From contig DIYZ01000064.1 in the NCBI GenBank assembly GCA_002427845.1, positions 1-47,564 on the forward strand: a stretch of DNA of 47,564 nt, given 5' to 3'. Shown here piece by piece: positions 7,459 to 15,361 of the stretch. Both the position numbers and the translations under genes were made by a program. This stretch comes from Chloracidobacterium sp. UBA6041 (GTDB lineage Bacteria > Acidobacteriota > Blastocatellia > Pyrinomonadales > Pyrinomonadaceae). The notes under the pieces were generated by a model. The model was not told the DNA's origin. It searched no databases and worked only from the letters and a program-made list of their open reading frames with translations. The first letter of the stretch is position 1. Every line of letters begins with the position of its first letter.

Positions 7459-8003
7459 AGCCTGAGCGGTACTTCTCGGTTGATATCGAGTCTGCGGGGC
7501 CGATACCAGGTAAATACAGCATGCTCGCTCTTGGTGCCTGCGTTGTGGGCAATCCTGAGGAAACCTTCTACGTTGAACTCAAGCCTATCTCAAGAGAATT
7601 CATACCAGAGGCGCTCAAGGTCTCCGGGTTTGATCTTGATCGCCTGGAGCAGGATGGCGAACCGCCTGCGGAAGCTATGAAGGCTTTCAGAAGATGGGTT
7701 GAGACAGCGGCAGCAGATCACAAGGCAGTGTTCGTTGGATTCAACGCTTGTTACGACTGGCAGTTCGTGAATTGGTATTTCGAGTCATTTGCTGGCGGCA
7801 ATCCGTTCGGCTTCGCTGGGCTCGACATCAAATCATATTTTATGGGGTTCAGCGGTCGACTTTGGTCGGAGACGACATCGAGCCAACTCCCGCAGGAATT
7901 TCAACCCGAGACACCACAGACTCACAACGCACTCGATGACGCACGCGCGCAAGCATCAATTTTCGAAAAGCTGCTCCTTGCGGGACGAATCAAACGCAGC
8001 TAG
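7455..8003 (+). CDS. DEDDh-type 3'-5' exonuclease (DnaQ-like), CBASS accessory
   Basis: This 182-residue protein has the exonuclease motifs D10-x-E12 (SVDIES), a middle Asp at D101 in GFNACYDW, and H157 with D162 in HNALDDA, the full DEDDh set. It is coupled to the SLOG-effector gene by an ATGA overlap and is the last gene of the operon. Exonucleases of this type have been reported as accessory genes of some type III CBASS operons (Cap18). It might trim nucleic acid or degrade an oligonucleotide signal; which of these cannot be read here. The next gene converges from the other strand 30 bp away, so the operon ends here. Confidence 0.85.
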   Translation: MKPERYFSVDIESAGPIPGKYSMLALGACVVGNPEETFYVELKPISREFIPEALKVSGFDLDRLEQDGEPPAEAMKAFRRWVETAAADHKAVFVGFNACYDWQFVNWYFESFAGGNPFGFAGLDIKSYFMGFSGRLWSETTSSQLPQEFQPETPQTHNALDDARAQASIFEKLLLAGRIKRS

Positions 8004-8033
8004 AGTACGCCTCGTCGAAACGGCCCCGGCTTT

Positions 8034-8693
8034 CTATTCGGCTCGTTGTGCGATTGGCGGTTGCGTTTGCTTGAAGATACGTTCCTGCCAGCCGCTGCGG
8101 ATGATTTCTGAGATAGGCGCGAACGGGTTGGGATAAGTAATTCCATCGACTTGCATCGACTCGAAGTAGCGTTGCCCTACGGCCGTGTTTTCAGTATCGG
8201 GGATGCGGATCAGCATCGCTGGGCCGTCCGAGCGACTGCTGGGCACAGAGACTACTTCTACGCTCAGATCAATCGGTGAATAACGCACGTGAAGCGTTCC
8301 GTAGGCGCTTCGCAAGACTCCTGATTGGTTTGTGAGCCATTCGGTGGGTACAAGTTGTCGGCGTGCGATCTCAACCGTGATTTCGTCGGCGTTGTGAGCA
8401 GGCCGGCCGGCCAGAGCAGACTCGGCGACGTATGTGCTCGCTGCGATTGCCACGGCGGTCACGTCACGTAGTCGTTCTGCTGTGCGAGGCACTTCACTGT
8501 CAGGCCAATGGTATGCGGGCGGGTCGCGGCTAGAGACAGGATCGTTTCTCGCATCGCCTATCGAAACCTGAGCGTCAACAGTTGCCATGCGACCGCTCGC
8601 TTGTCTGTGCCGTATTACCAGAGACAAGATAAGCACAAGAACCGCGACGGCAATCACACAAATCACCGGCCAGATGTTTCCTCGTTCCCTCAT
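8034..8693 (-). CDS. single-pass membrane protein of unknown function, linked to T4SS genes
   Basis: I do not recognise this 219-residue protein. Residues about 7-28 form a strong transmembrane helix followed by a positively charged RHRQ stretch, so the rest is probably outside the cytoplasm. The C-terminal region alternates short polar and hydrophobic strands (TLHVRYSPIDLSVEVVSV) with a conserved-looking end. It overlaps the upstream MoxR-like ATPase gene by four bases and is last in a run that begins with virB8. It may be a secretion-channel accessory or pseudopilin-like subunit handled by that ATPase, but this is inference from position only. Confidence 0.6.
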   Translation of the reverse strand: MRERGNIWPVICVIAVAVLVLILSLVIRHRQASGRMATVDAQVSIGDARNDPVSSRDPPAYHWPDSEVPRTAERLRDVTAVAIAASTYVAESALAGRPAHNADEITVEIARRQLVPTEWLTNQSGVLRSAYGTLHVRYSPIDLSVEVVSVPSSRSDGPAMLIRIPDTENTAVGQRYFESMQVDGITYPNPFAPISEIIRSGWQERIFKQTQPPIAQRAE

Positions 8694-9733
8694 GCCGCCT
8701 CTCGCAGACGAACTGCCGCTTCACTAAAGATGTTGTGAATCATTTGTTCTGCTACCGTATCGGGCGTGTGAGCCGCCCTTTCCAGTCGTGGCAGTCCGAG
8801 TTCAAGATTCGTGAGGTCGTCAGCTCCTCGCGCGATAAAGCCTAAATGGTCGTCAATTACTTCCGCAGTTACGACTTGGATCTGCTCGGTGATGAGAGCT
8901 TTGAGAAAGGCAATGGACTCACGCAGTCCTGGCTTGTCTCGAACCGTTGGCATCATCACGCGGATGTACCTGACGACTTTAACAACCTGAGTTAAGAGAC
9001 TAGCCGGCGCGGATGGCACACGCGAGTGAAGAATGCGAGCTTCTTCGAGATCGGTAGGCAGTCTAACTTTCGTGTAAATGCAACGTGACCTCAGCGGCGC
9101 GTGGACAACGTGCTGGTTGTTTGAGGTCAAGATCACGATTGGCTTATCGTCGCTCTTGCCGACTCCTATATGTCCATGGTGTTCAGAAAGGCGTGGAATA
9201 GATGCATGACCATCCGTGAACAACTGATAGAAGAATGCCTGGCAGACCTGCGGTAGCTTTTCAAACTCGTCCAGCTTAACGATTGGCACAATGCCAGTGG
9301 TCGCGAGGTAGTCATAGGCCTTTAGGACTTCGCCCAGGGTTAGAAAGTCCTTGCGCCACTGTTGTTGTCTGGCTTCTTCGAGACTGAGTTCCTTACTCGA
9401 GACGGCTTGGAGCACGAAATTGTTTTGTCCTTGCTCATCCCACTCGAAAAGAATGTCGTTGAGTTTGAGACCGTCCATCCCCTGCAGCTCGAAATAAGGC
9501 CGATTGCAAGCGTAAGCGAGGGCATCGACCATCTCCGTCTTCCCGCCGCCGCGCTCGCCTTCAGCGAGCAGCGGCATCCCCGACTTCAAAGACTGGCAGA
9601 GATCCTTGAGGGGTCTTAACTGAAAAATGTAGCCGGATTCGCGGGCCACGAGATCGGCAAGCGCATCACGCCCATGATCGCTGACGAAATGGCGCGGATC
9701 GATTACTTGTCGATCGGAATCGGATGGGATCAT
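8690..9733 (-). CDS. MoxR-like AAA+ ATPase in the T4SS operon
   Basis: This 347-residue protein has a Walker A-like GERGGGKTE and an extended Walker B IVKLDEFEKL. It also has the sensor region IVILTSNN and an RSRC motif after it (ARG-finger area), the layout of MoxR/CbbQ AAA+ chaperone ATPases. VirB11 ATPases have a different N-terminal domain and motif spacing, so this is not a VirB11. The start overlaps the virB10-like stop by four bases, and its own stop overlaps the following membrane-protein gene. I infer that it assembles or remodels the secretion machine, or replaces VirB11 functionally. MoxR proteins often act with vWA-domain partners; none is visible in this window. Confidence 0.78.
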   Translation of the reverse strand: MIPSDSDRQVIDPRHFVSDHGRDALADLVARESGYIFQLRPLKDLCQSLKSGMPLLAEGERGGGKTEMVDALAYACNRPYFELQGMDGLKLNDILFEWDEQGQNNFVLQAVSSKELSLEEARQQQWRKDFLTLGEVLKAYDYLATTGIVPIVKLDEFEKLPQVCQAFFYQLFTDGHASIPRLSEHHGHIGVGKSDDKPIVILTSNNQHVVHAPLRSRCIYTKVRLPTDLEEARILHSRVPSAPASLLTQVVKVVRYIRVMMPTVRDKPGLRESIAFLKALITEQIQVVTAEVIDDHLGFIARGADDLTNLELGLPRLERAAHTPDTVAEQMIHNIFSEAAVRLREAA

Positions 9734-11199
9734 TTCTTTTCATTTCCAGCAGCGAGTGTTCTGAGCGTGATGGTCTTTTGCTCGTCCGTCATCAAAGGTA
9801 TTGCAGCACTGATCTCTTCCCGAGTGCCGAACAGCAACAGTTCCATGAGTTCGCGATCGGTAAGTGAAAGATTCGTGTGCGCAAGCTCATCTTCTCCTGG
9901 CGCATCAATGGCAGGACGGTCCTTGGGCAAGTCAGCAACCATGACATAAGCGGAACGCCCGGCTTCAACTTTCACGAACGCGCGCTTATCGCCACTTGCG
10001 CCGCCGACTAATCGGCTCGCTTCGTCTGTTAACGGGTTGATGATCCGGCTGCCAGTGCCGTCGACTACGACCGTTCGCTGTCCGCCGAAACCGGTAGCAA
10101 ACATTCCGGCGGCTTGCATACCGCTCGAAGCGATCTTACTGAGCGCGCGTTTGAGACCGCCACTATCTGCAACGACGCGTTTGCCTTGAATACCTGAACC
10201 GCCGTCACTGCCAAGAACTTCACCTGACATCTTGACTAACCTATTGTCTCGGTCGAGATACCCGATCACATTGACAAAGGCCCGGTCATACTCGCTGCCA
10301 CTCGCGCGGCCAATTAGAACCGTGCCTTTAAGGAGAGACCATCCTGCGCCTTTCATGTCCCTGACCAGTTCTAGCCGTGCATAAGAGTTGTTGCGAAGTG
10401 TGAAGATTGCGCCTTGAGTTCGCACTGGCAGCATCGTGCCAAAGGGCGGCAACACTGCCGGGCTCACGACTGGCTTAGGCGTGGCTTTAGTGTCAACACG
10501 CGATGGAGGTCGATTGATCGCGAGTGTGGCTGGCCGTTTCGGCGGCGAATCATCGACATAGATTGTTTGAGTCGTGTTTGCCCGAGATTGCGCTAATTCT
10601 TGAGCCGCAGAGTTAGTTCCGCTGTTCGGCTGGTCACGCGTTGCGCCAGTATCCGACGCAGAGCCAGTTCTCGCGTTTGTCGATCCATTATCGCTCGCCG
10701 CAGGCGGGTTGACCGTTCCGCTGAGATTTGGCAGGGCCAAGGGCACAGATCCAGTGAAGTTCGGTTGCGAGAGCGTTGGTGTCGCGGACGGTGTGCTCGT
10801 ATTGCCGGGGGTAACACTGTCGGAACCGAGCGCTTGTCGCGTGAGGTTAACAGCCTCGGTGCTCAAGCTATTCTCGGAAGACTTCGAGTCGCCCCGAGCT
10901 TTTGCGTTTTGCCCATCACGGCGAGTATCGGCTTGCACTTTGACGTTCACGCGATTGACCCTAAGCAGTTGATGCAGGGCCAAGCCGCCGCCTACGAGCA
11001 AGACGAATATGAAGCAGAAAATTATCAGCTTCCGCTTTCTGCTGTTTTTCTTTGCCGTGTCGATCTGCTTGGGTGGCGCGAGCAGAGGATTGCTTGGATC
11101 GTAGAAGGCGCTGGCTGATTGTTGATCGTCCTCGACGACATCAATAACCGCAGCTCGATGGTTATTACCGTTTCCAGGAAAGGTATTTGTTTGACTCAT
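9730..11199 (-). CDS. virB10: VirB10/TrbI-like T4SS core-complex protein
   Basis: This 489-residue protein has the VirB10 plan: a cytoplasmic N-terminus, a transmembrane helix at about 57-79 preceded by KKNSRKRK, a long Pro/Ser/Thr-rich periplasmic linker, and a C-terminal domain from about residue 235. That domain contains LPPFGTMLPVRTQGAIFTLR, GTVLIGRASG and the DRAFVNV segment seen in VirB10/TrbI beta-barrels. VirB10 spans both membranes and gates the outer-membrane pore of VirB-type secretion systems. It follows virB9 by 11 bases and overlaps the ATPase gene downstream. Low-complexity linkers of this type vary greatly between species, so the assignment rests mainly on the C-terminal domain and gene order. 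Confidence 0.85.
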   Translation of the reverse strand: MSQTNTFPGNGNNHRAAVIDVVEDDQQSASAFYDPSNPLLAPPKQIDTAKKNSRKRKLIIFCFIFVLLVGGGLALHQLLRVNRVNVKVQADTRRDGQNAKARGDSKSSENSLSTEAVNLTRQALGSDSVTPGNTSTPSATPTLSQPNFTGSVPLALPNLSGTVNPPAASDNGSTNARTGSASDTGATRDQPNSGTNSAAQELAQSRANTTQTIYVDDSPPKRPATLAINRPPSRVDTKATPKPVVSPAVLPPFGTMLPVRTQGAIFTLRNNSYARLELVRDMKGAGWSLLKGTVLIGRASGSEYDRAFVNVIGYLDRDNRLVKMSGEVLGSDGGSGIQGKRVVADSGGLKRALSKIASSGMQAAGMFATGFGGQRTVVVDGTGSRIINPLTDEASRLVGGASGDKRAFVKVEAGRSAYVMVADLPKDRPAIDAPGEDELAHTNLSLTDRELMELLLFGTREEISAAIPLMTDEQKTITLRTLAAGNEKK

Positions 11200-11210
11200 G
11201 CTTTACTCCT

Positions 11211-12458
11211 CTAACGCCCGCCAATGGCGAGCTTGATTGAAGCCGGCTCATCGGCGGCGTTGGTTTGGGCGACGACTATTTTCAGGCGCTGGTGGGCATC
11301 AAGTACTGGAGAAGAGTAAGCAATGACAAAGTACACCGTCGTGCCGGGAGCTATGGCACCAGAGGTATTGCTTGTTTCTGTCCGTGTGTTTGAGATTGAC
11401 TTAACGTTGAGCGTAGCGCCCTTTTCATCAACCGTCTCGATGAAAAGGTCAGGGCTGTCCGCAACAAGTCTCAGAGAATCGCCTGTAGTATTTTTGACGG
11501 CTACTGTTACCACGTTGAATGGTTTCCCCGAGTCATGGTCTTGAAGAAGTGAAAGCTTCAGTCCATGCATTGAGTGAGTCCAATTCTTGAACTGCTTTGG
11601 CCGTTTGGTCGCTTGGTCCAAGGCATTGTGCAGGGAAGCGACTACCTCGGAATTGTTTTCAGAGTTAGGAGATGTGCTAACAACCGAATTGCCGAGCGCG
11701 GAAGAGTTAAGACGACTCTCCTCTACTTCTTTCGCCTTAGTTTCAGCGGGAGGCGATGACTCTGCCCGCTGAGGGGGCGTTCTCTCTTCCGGCTTATCGC
11801 CCTTGGGCTTTTCAACGTCAGTGGATGTTGGTGCGGCGGTGGACTGCGCAATCGTCTTCTCACCTCCTTGTTCTTTGTCATCAAGATTGACTGGCAGTCC
11901 TGCCGCGCGCCGTCGCGCCACTACTTCATCGCGGTTGTAATTCAGGACACAGCGATGAACGTTTTGCGCGAGGTCTTCTACCGGATAGAACAAGAACGTG
12001 ACGACCAGGCCGCTCCGCATCTGAGCGGTAACCGTGGCTGCGGGGCTACGGGCCTTGACGTTATGTCGTGGCGGCACAAACTGCGAACCGGGCCGCACCA
12101 CTATGGCGCGCTTGTTTCGTTCCAGCGCCTTTTGATCGACGGTTGCCATTTCTGGATCGCCGGGAATGATGTAGCGAGGACCATCGTTAGCAGGTAACTC
12201 GATTAGAATGCTCCCGTGTTGAGCCATCGCTAACCTGACCACGGTTTCGTCTTTTGTTACATCCACTTTGGCTTCGCCGACATAGAAGTCGGACGAAGTC
12301 TGCGGTGGCGAGTTCGGCGTTGCCAATGTCGCTGGTCTTGGGACACGGCGTGTGTGCGAGGGTGGTGTTACTTGTTTTGTCGGTGTCGCGGTCGGTTGTT
12401 GCGCCGCCAACAGAGTCGAAGCGAACAAGAGCACTAGGAAAGAGTTGATTGTCTTCAT
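11211..12458 (-). CDS. virB9: VirB9/TrbG-like T4SS protein
   Basis: I choose ATG 12458 because it starts a clean signal peptide (MKTINSFLVLLFASTLLAAQ) and lies 10 bases after the virB8 stop. A longer frame to 12611 would overlap virB8 by about 140 bases. The 415-residue protein has a VirB9/CagX-like N-terminal domain at about 50-190 (GSILIELPANDG, FLFYPV). It then has a long Ser/Thr/Glu/Lys-rich linker and a C-terminal beta-rich domain (FNVVTVAVKNTTGDSLRL) that looks immunoglobulin-like. It does not show the usual VirB9 domain that contacts VirB7. Replacement of that domain is unusual. No separate VirB7 lipoprotein gene was recognised. Confidence 0.8.
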   Translation of the reverse strand: MKTINSFLVLLFASTLLAAQQPTATPTKQVTPPSHTRRVPRPATLATPNSPPQTSSDFYVGEAKVDVTKDETVVRLAMAQHGSILIELPANDGPRYIIPGDPEMATVDQKALERNKRAIVVRPGSQFVPPRHNVKARSPAATVTAQMRSGLVVTFLFYPVEDLAQNVHRCVLNYNRDEVVARRRAAGLPVNLDDKEQGGEKTIAQSTAAPTSTDVEKPKGDKPEERTPPQRAESSPPAETKAKEVEESRLNSSALGNSVVSTSPNSENNSEVVASLHNALDQATKRPKQFKNWTHSMHGLKLSLLQDHDSGKPFNVVTVAVKNTTGDSLRLVADSPDLFIETVDEKGATLNVKSISNTRTETSNTSGAIAPGTTVYFVIAYSSPVLDAHQRLKIVVAQTNAADEPASIKLAIGGR

Positions 12459-12468
12459 GGTTCTGTCC

Positions 12469-13269
12469 TTAGCCTTGAGTTGAAGTGACAGGAGTTTCCG
12501 CCTCGTTCGAGCTGAGTTCCTTGTAGTCGATTGCGTTGATGCGGAAGCCGGATCGAAGATTTCTATCAAGGCGGAACGTTCCGTCTTCCGGCGCATCAGG
12601 CAAAAGGTCAACCGTCAGAAGTATGTGCTTCGTCAAATGCTTACTTTCGTTTTTCACAACCATGTCAATCTCTTGCGTACCGTAGACCTTCACCGTCAGC
12701 GGTTTGCCGGGGGCATGCTCCAGGTATTCGGGTTTCCAGATAGCGTTCCATTGCTGCTCACGCTGGGTTTGAAGAATCTTCTGCTCGGTTAGGTATTGCG
12801 CGAACTTCTTGGCTTGACCCGGAACCATTAGTCTCAGGGCCGCTTCGATGTCTTTAGATCGAGACCGCTGGTCCACGCGGTACAGATAATCAAGGTAGGC
12901 CTTGACGACATAGTCCATGTCAGCGATTTGGAGCTTGTCCTTCTCCAGCTTGACTGCTTCGGTCGCCCCAAGCTCTTTGTCATTGATCATTACCGTTCGA
13001 CCGGATGACATATCGACCACGATGCGGTCGGGGCGTTGAATAGACTTGTAAACCACCCCGACGACTGCGATGGCAGCGATGACTAACGTGAGAATGATGA
13101 GCCAGGATTGTCGGCGTATCGTCCGCACGTCAGCCGGGTCGCGATAGCAAATCACCGGCGACATCAGTTGAGTTTCGGCAAGGTCATGTGTGTTCTCTCC
13201 TGATAGTTCGAGAGTGTCTGCTCTCGTTACTGATGTCGTGATTGGTAGGTCCATCGCCTCAGTGCTCAT
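12469..13269 (-). CDS. virB8: VirB8-like T4SS inner-membrane scaffold
   Basis: ATG 13269 is preferred over the longer start at 13338 because AAAGGAG lies six bases before it. The 266-residue protein has a single transmembrane helix at about 55-73 (LIILTLVIAAIAVVGVVY) and a soluble periplasmic domain. That domain contains YVVKAYLDYLYRVDQRS and GFRINAIDY, which fits the VirB8/TrbF NTF2-like fold. VirB8 links the inner-membrane complex to VirB9 and VirB10, and here it is the first gene of that run. The 282 bp upstream hold no gene. They contain three TGTAAAA motifs, but I could not fix a promoter there with confidence. Confidence 0.82.
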   Translation of the reverse strand: MSTEAMDLPITTSVTRADTLELSGENTHDLAETQLMSPVICYRDPADVRTIRRQSWLIILTLVIAAIAVVGVVYKSIQRPDRIVVDMSSGRTVMINDKELGATEAVKLEKDKLQIADMDYVVKAYLDYLYRVDQRSRSKDIEAALRLMVPGQAKKFAQYLTEQKILQTQREQQWNAIWKPEYLEHAPGKPLTVKVYGTQEIDMVVKNESKHLTKHILLTVDLLPDAPEDGTFRLDRNLRSGFRINAIDYKELSSNEAETPVTSTQG

Positions 13270-13551
13270 GATGTCTCCTTTGTTGGTCGGCGGTGATTTG
13301 AATTCTCGGTAGTAGCGAGTTGCTGATAACGGCTCCAAAGCACCACACCTACAACGTGTGTAAAACGAAGGTACAAATCGACAAAACCGGTTCTATGGTG
13401 ATCTGTTCAAGCATTACGCTTCTCAACGTCTCTCGTGCCACGACGCGCCTCTTACAAGCGACATACCACCATGAATAATTAAGGGCTGGCGCATCCTAAT
13501 CACCGGTGCCTGTTGTAAAAACCAACGAGCGTATGTAAAACCCGACAAGTC

Positions 13552-14256
13552 TTATGGGACCTCAATGAAGAAAGCGTTCGTATCGGAATTGTGGCGGAGC
13601 CGCTGTGCTTCGTTATCACTGGATAAATCAAAGCTGAAATCACGAGTCGTGGAACCGCGTGCTTTTGTGTTTGTGAGCACAGGCAATAGCGGAGGCTTCA
13701 GGATCTGTGCCGGGCGCTCTGAGAAAAGCGCAATGGCGGAATTCACGTATTCTTGTGTCTCACGGTAAGGAGGTAAGCCTCCGGTAACAACTCCGCGCGG
13801 ATTGATGACCTTGCCGCTTGTGAGCCGCAGCGGTCTTCCTGTCAGAAACGATTCAACAGTTCCTTCGCCAGCGTTGTAAGCGGCCAGCGCAAGATCTAAC
13901 CGTCCATTAAATCTGACCAACAAATCGCGCAGATAATGCGCGGCTGCATCGATTGCTGCCCTGGCATCGTGCGGATCTCGGAGTCCGTAGCGGCGTGCTG
14001 TATCCGGCATGAATTGCATGGGGCCGCGCGCGCCTTTCGGACTTATGGCGTCCAGTCGATAACGCGATTCGACAAAACACACCGTTCTTAGAATGCGAGG
14101 GTCAAGGCCGTAACGTTTTGCTGAGTCAAGGATCAGCGGCTCCAGTTGTCGCGATCTCTCTTGGAGAGATGGCCCAGGTTCTCGCCGAACCTGGGCCATT
14201 ATGCTGGCGGTCAACAGAAGCAGAATTGAAATTGATTGGACCAGTTTGTGATGCAC
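13552..14256 (-). CDS. virB1: VirB1-like lytic transglycosylase
   Basis: The open frame runs to a TTG at 14370. I prefer GTG 14256, which begins a typical signal peptide (HHKLVQSISILLLLTASIM) and gives a 234-residue protein. The body has the SLT/Lyt signature: catalytic Glu in CFVESRYRLDAISPKGARG, then PMQFMP, and AAYNAGEGTVE further on. Such enzymes cut peptidoglycan to let the secretion channel through the wall. The gene is divergent from the pilin-like gene at 14403 and on the same strand as virB8, B9 and B10. The exact start is uncertain; the enzyme family is not. Confidence 0.85.
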   Translation of the reverse strand: MHHKLVQSISILLLLTASIMAQVRREPGPSLQERSRQLEPLILDSAKRYGLDPRILRTVCFVESRYRLDAISPKGARGPMQFMPDTARRYGLRDPHDARAAIDAAAHYLRDLLVRFNGRLDLALAAYNAGEGTVESFLTGRPLRLTSGKVINPRGVVTGGLPPYRETQEYVNSAIALFSERPAQILKPPLLPVLTNTKARGSTTRDFSFDLSSDNEAQRLRHNSDTNAFFIEVP

Positions 14257-14402
14257 AGTGGGGCGCACCTGAGCAAGACATGGGCCAGCTTCGTGGCACG
14301 CCAATTGAAAAGGCGAAGCGTGAACGTCAGTTATTCGTTGACGTGAAGGAACGGACGAGTGAGGAATCAATAGTTACGGATCAATTGAGGGGGGCGTAAG
14401 CG

Positions 14403-14828
14403 ATGAACAACTTCGTAGAATTACTAAATGTTCCAGGGGTCGAAAACTCGCGCGTCGCGCGAGTTGGGCGCAAGCTCATCTTGACGGGCTTCGGTCTGAA
14501 AGCTCTGCACAGTGCCGTTGCCATCGCGTTGATGATGGTGCTGGGAGTGGTATCCGCGTCTGCGCAGACTCCGACAGGTTCGTTCTTCAACGGCAATAGC
14601 TCGCAGCTCGGAAACAGTTTCCGCTCTGTGACCTTCTTTCTGGCTGCCGCGATGATCATTGCCGGGATCATCTTCATTGCCATCGGAATCGTCACATCAG
14701 GACTGCGCGAATCGCTCTCGACATGGAAATTCATTACCGGAGCTGGCTGCTTCGCCTTTGGCGGTGTGTGCGCGGCGATCTATGCCTTCAGCCAAGGCGA
14801 TACGGTTCCGCTGGACAACCAGTTCTAG
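14403..14828 (+). CDS. virB2: VirB2-like pilin precursor
   Basis: This 141-residue protein has a strong ribosome site (GAGGGGGG) seven bases before ATG 14403. A long N-terminal hydrophobic stretch ends in SASAQ at about residue 55, a signal-peptidase site. The mature part has two further hydrophobic segments (FFLAAAMIIAGIIFIAIGIV and ITGAGCFAFGGVCAAIYAF) separated by a short polar loop, the VirB2/TrbC pilin layout. It opens the plus-strand half of the T4SS, directly before virB3- and virB4-like genes. Sequence identity between pilins is low, so the call relies on topology and gene order. The N-terminal extension before the hydrophobic core is longer than usual. Confidence 0.72.
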   Translation: MNNFVELLNVPGVENSRVARVGRKLILTGFGLKALHSAVAIALMMVLGVVSASAQTPTGSFFNGNSSQLGNSFRSVTFFLAAAMIIAGIIFIAIGIVTSGLRESLSTWKFITGAGCFAFGGVCAAIYAFSQGDTVPLDNQF

Positions 14829-14887
14829 CTCTACCTGCCAGAGCAGGGAATTGGAAAACAGATGACTCTTCTCTTGGAGACATCGCG

Positions 14888-15361
14888 ATGCGCGTACGTC
14901 CTATCCGACCAAACATCTACTTACCCGTAGTGCGGTTCGGCGTTGCCGATAGTGATTGGTTTTCTGTGCTGCTGATCTCCTGCGCAGGCTATCTGGCTCC
15001 CGTCCCGTTGGGCCTTACCGTCCTTTACGTGCCGCTGCAAATGTGGACGTGGTTGCTCGCCACTGCCGGGAGCATCGGCTTCTTCAATTACGTTCGCATC
15101 GGTCGCAGACCCAACTGGCTCAGCCACAAGCTGAAGGGACTTTTGTTACATCATCGTCAGTACCGCGCTATTCCAAACGGAAAGAAACGCTCTTTCGACC
15201 GCGCTTGGCTCATTGATGCCGAAACGGGCCATGCGTTGACCGACTCTTACTGCGCTCCGCCAATGGGCGGCGCTCAAACTGCGCTTTTGCTTGAACACAA
15301 CAATCGTCTTCAGGAGGCCTGCGAAGAAAGATGGAACGCGCTCTTACTTACGACCGACTAG
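14888..15361 (+). CDS. virB3: VirB3-like T4SS protein
   Basis: I choose ATG 14888. The frame is open to 14723, but that part overlaps the pilin gene and has no protein-like composition. The 157-residue product has an N-terminal hydrophobic hairpin (LLISCAGYLAPVPLGLTVLYVPLQMW and a second segment WLLATAGSIGFFNYVRIG), followed by a positively charged cytoplasmic tail. VirB3 proteins share this short hairpin and sit just before VirB4, as here. The tail of about 90 residues is longer than in many VirB3 proteins. The end overlaps the VirB4 start by 31 bases, implying coupled translation. Confidence 0.68.
   Translation: MRVRPIRPNIYLPVVRFGVADSDWFSVLLISCAGYLAPVPLGLTVLYVPLQMWTWLLATAGSIGFFNYVRIGRRPNWLSHKLKGLLLHHRQYRAIPNGKKRSFDRAWLIDAETGHALTDSYCAPPMGGAQTALLLEHNNRLQEACEERWNALLLTTD

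Noticed and set aside
8690..9733. reading the AAA+ gene as VirB11
   Set aside because: Motifs (IVKLDEFEKL, IVILTSNN) fit MoxR/CbbQ ATPases, and the VirB11 N-terminal domain is not seen.
10600..11118. 172-residue open frame opposite virB10
   Set aside because: It overlaps a well-supported VirB10 on the other strand and its composition (Arg/Ser-rich) is that of a shadow frame.
14723..14887. upstream extension of the VirB3-like gene
   Set aside because: It overlaps the pilin gene in another frame and lacks protein-like sequence; ATG 14888 gives the VirB3 topology.
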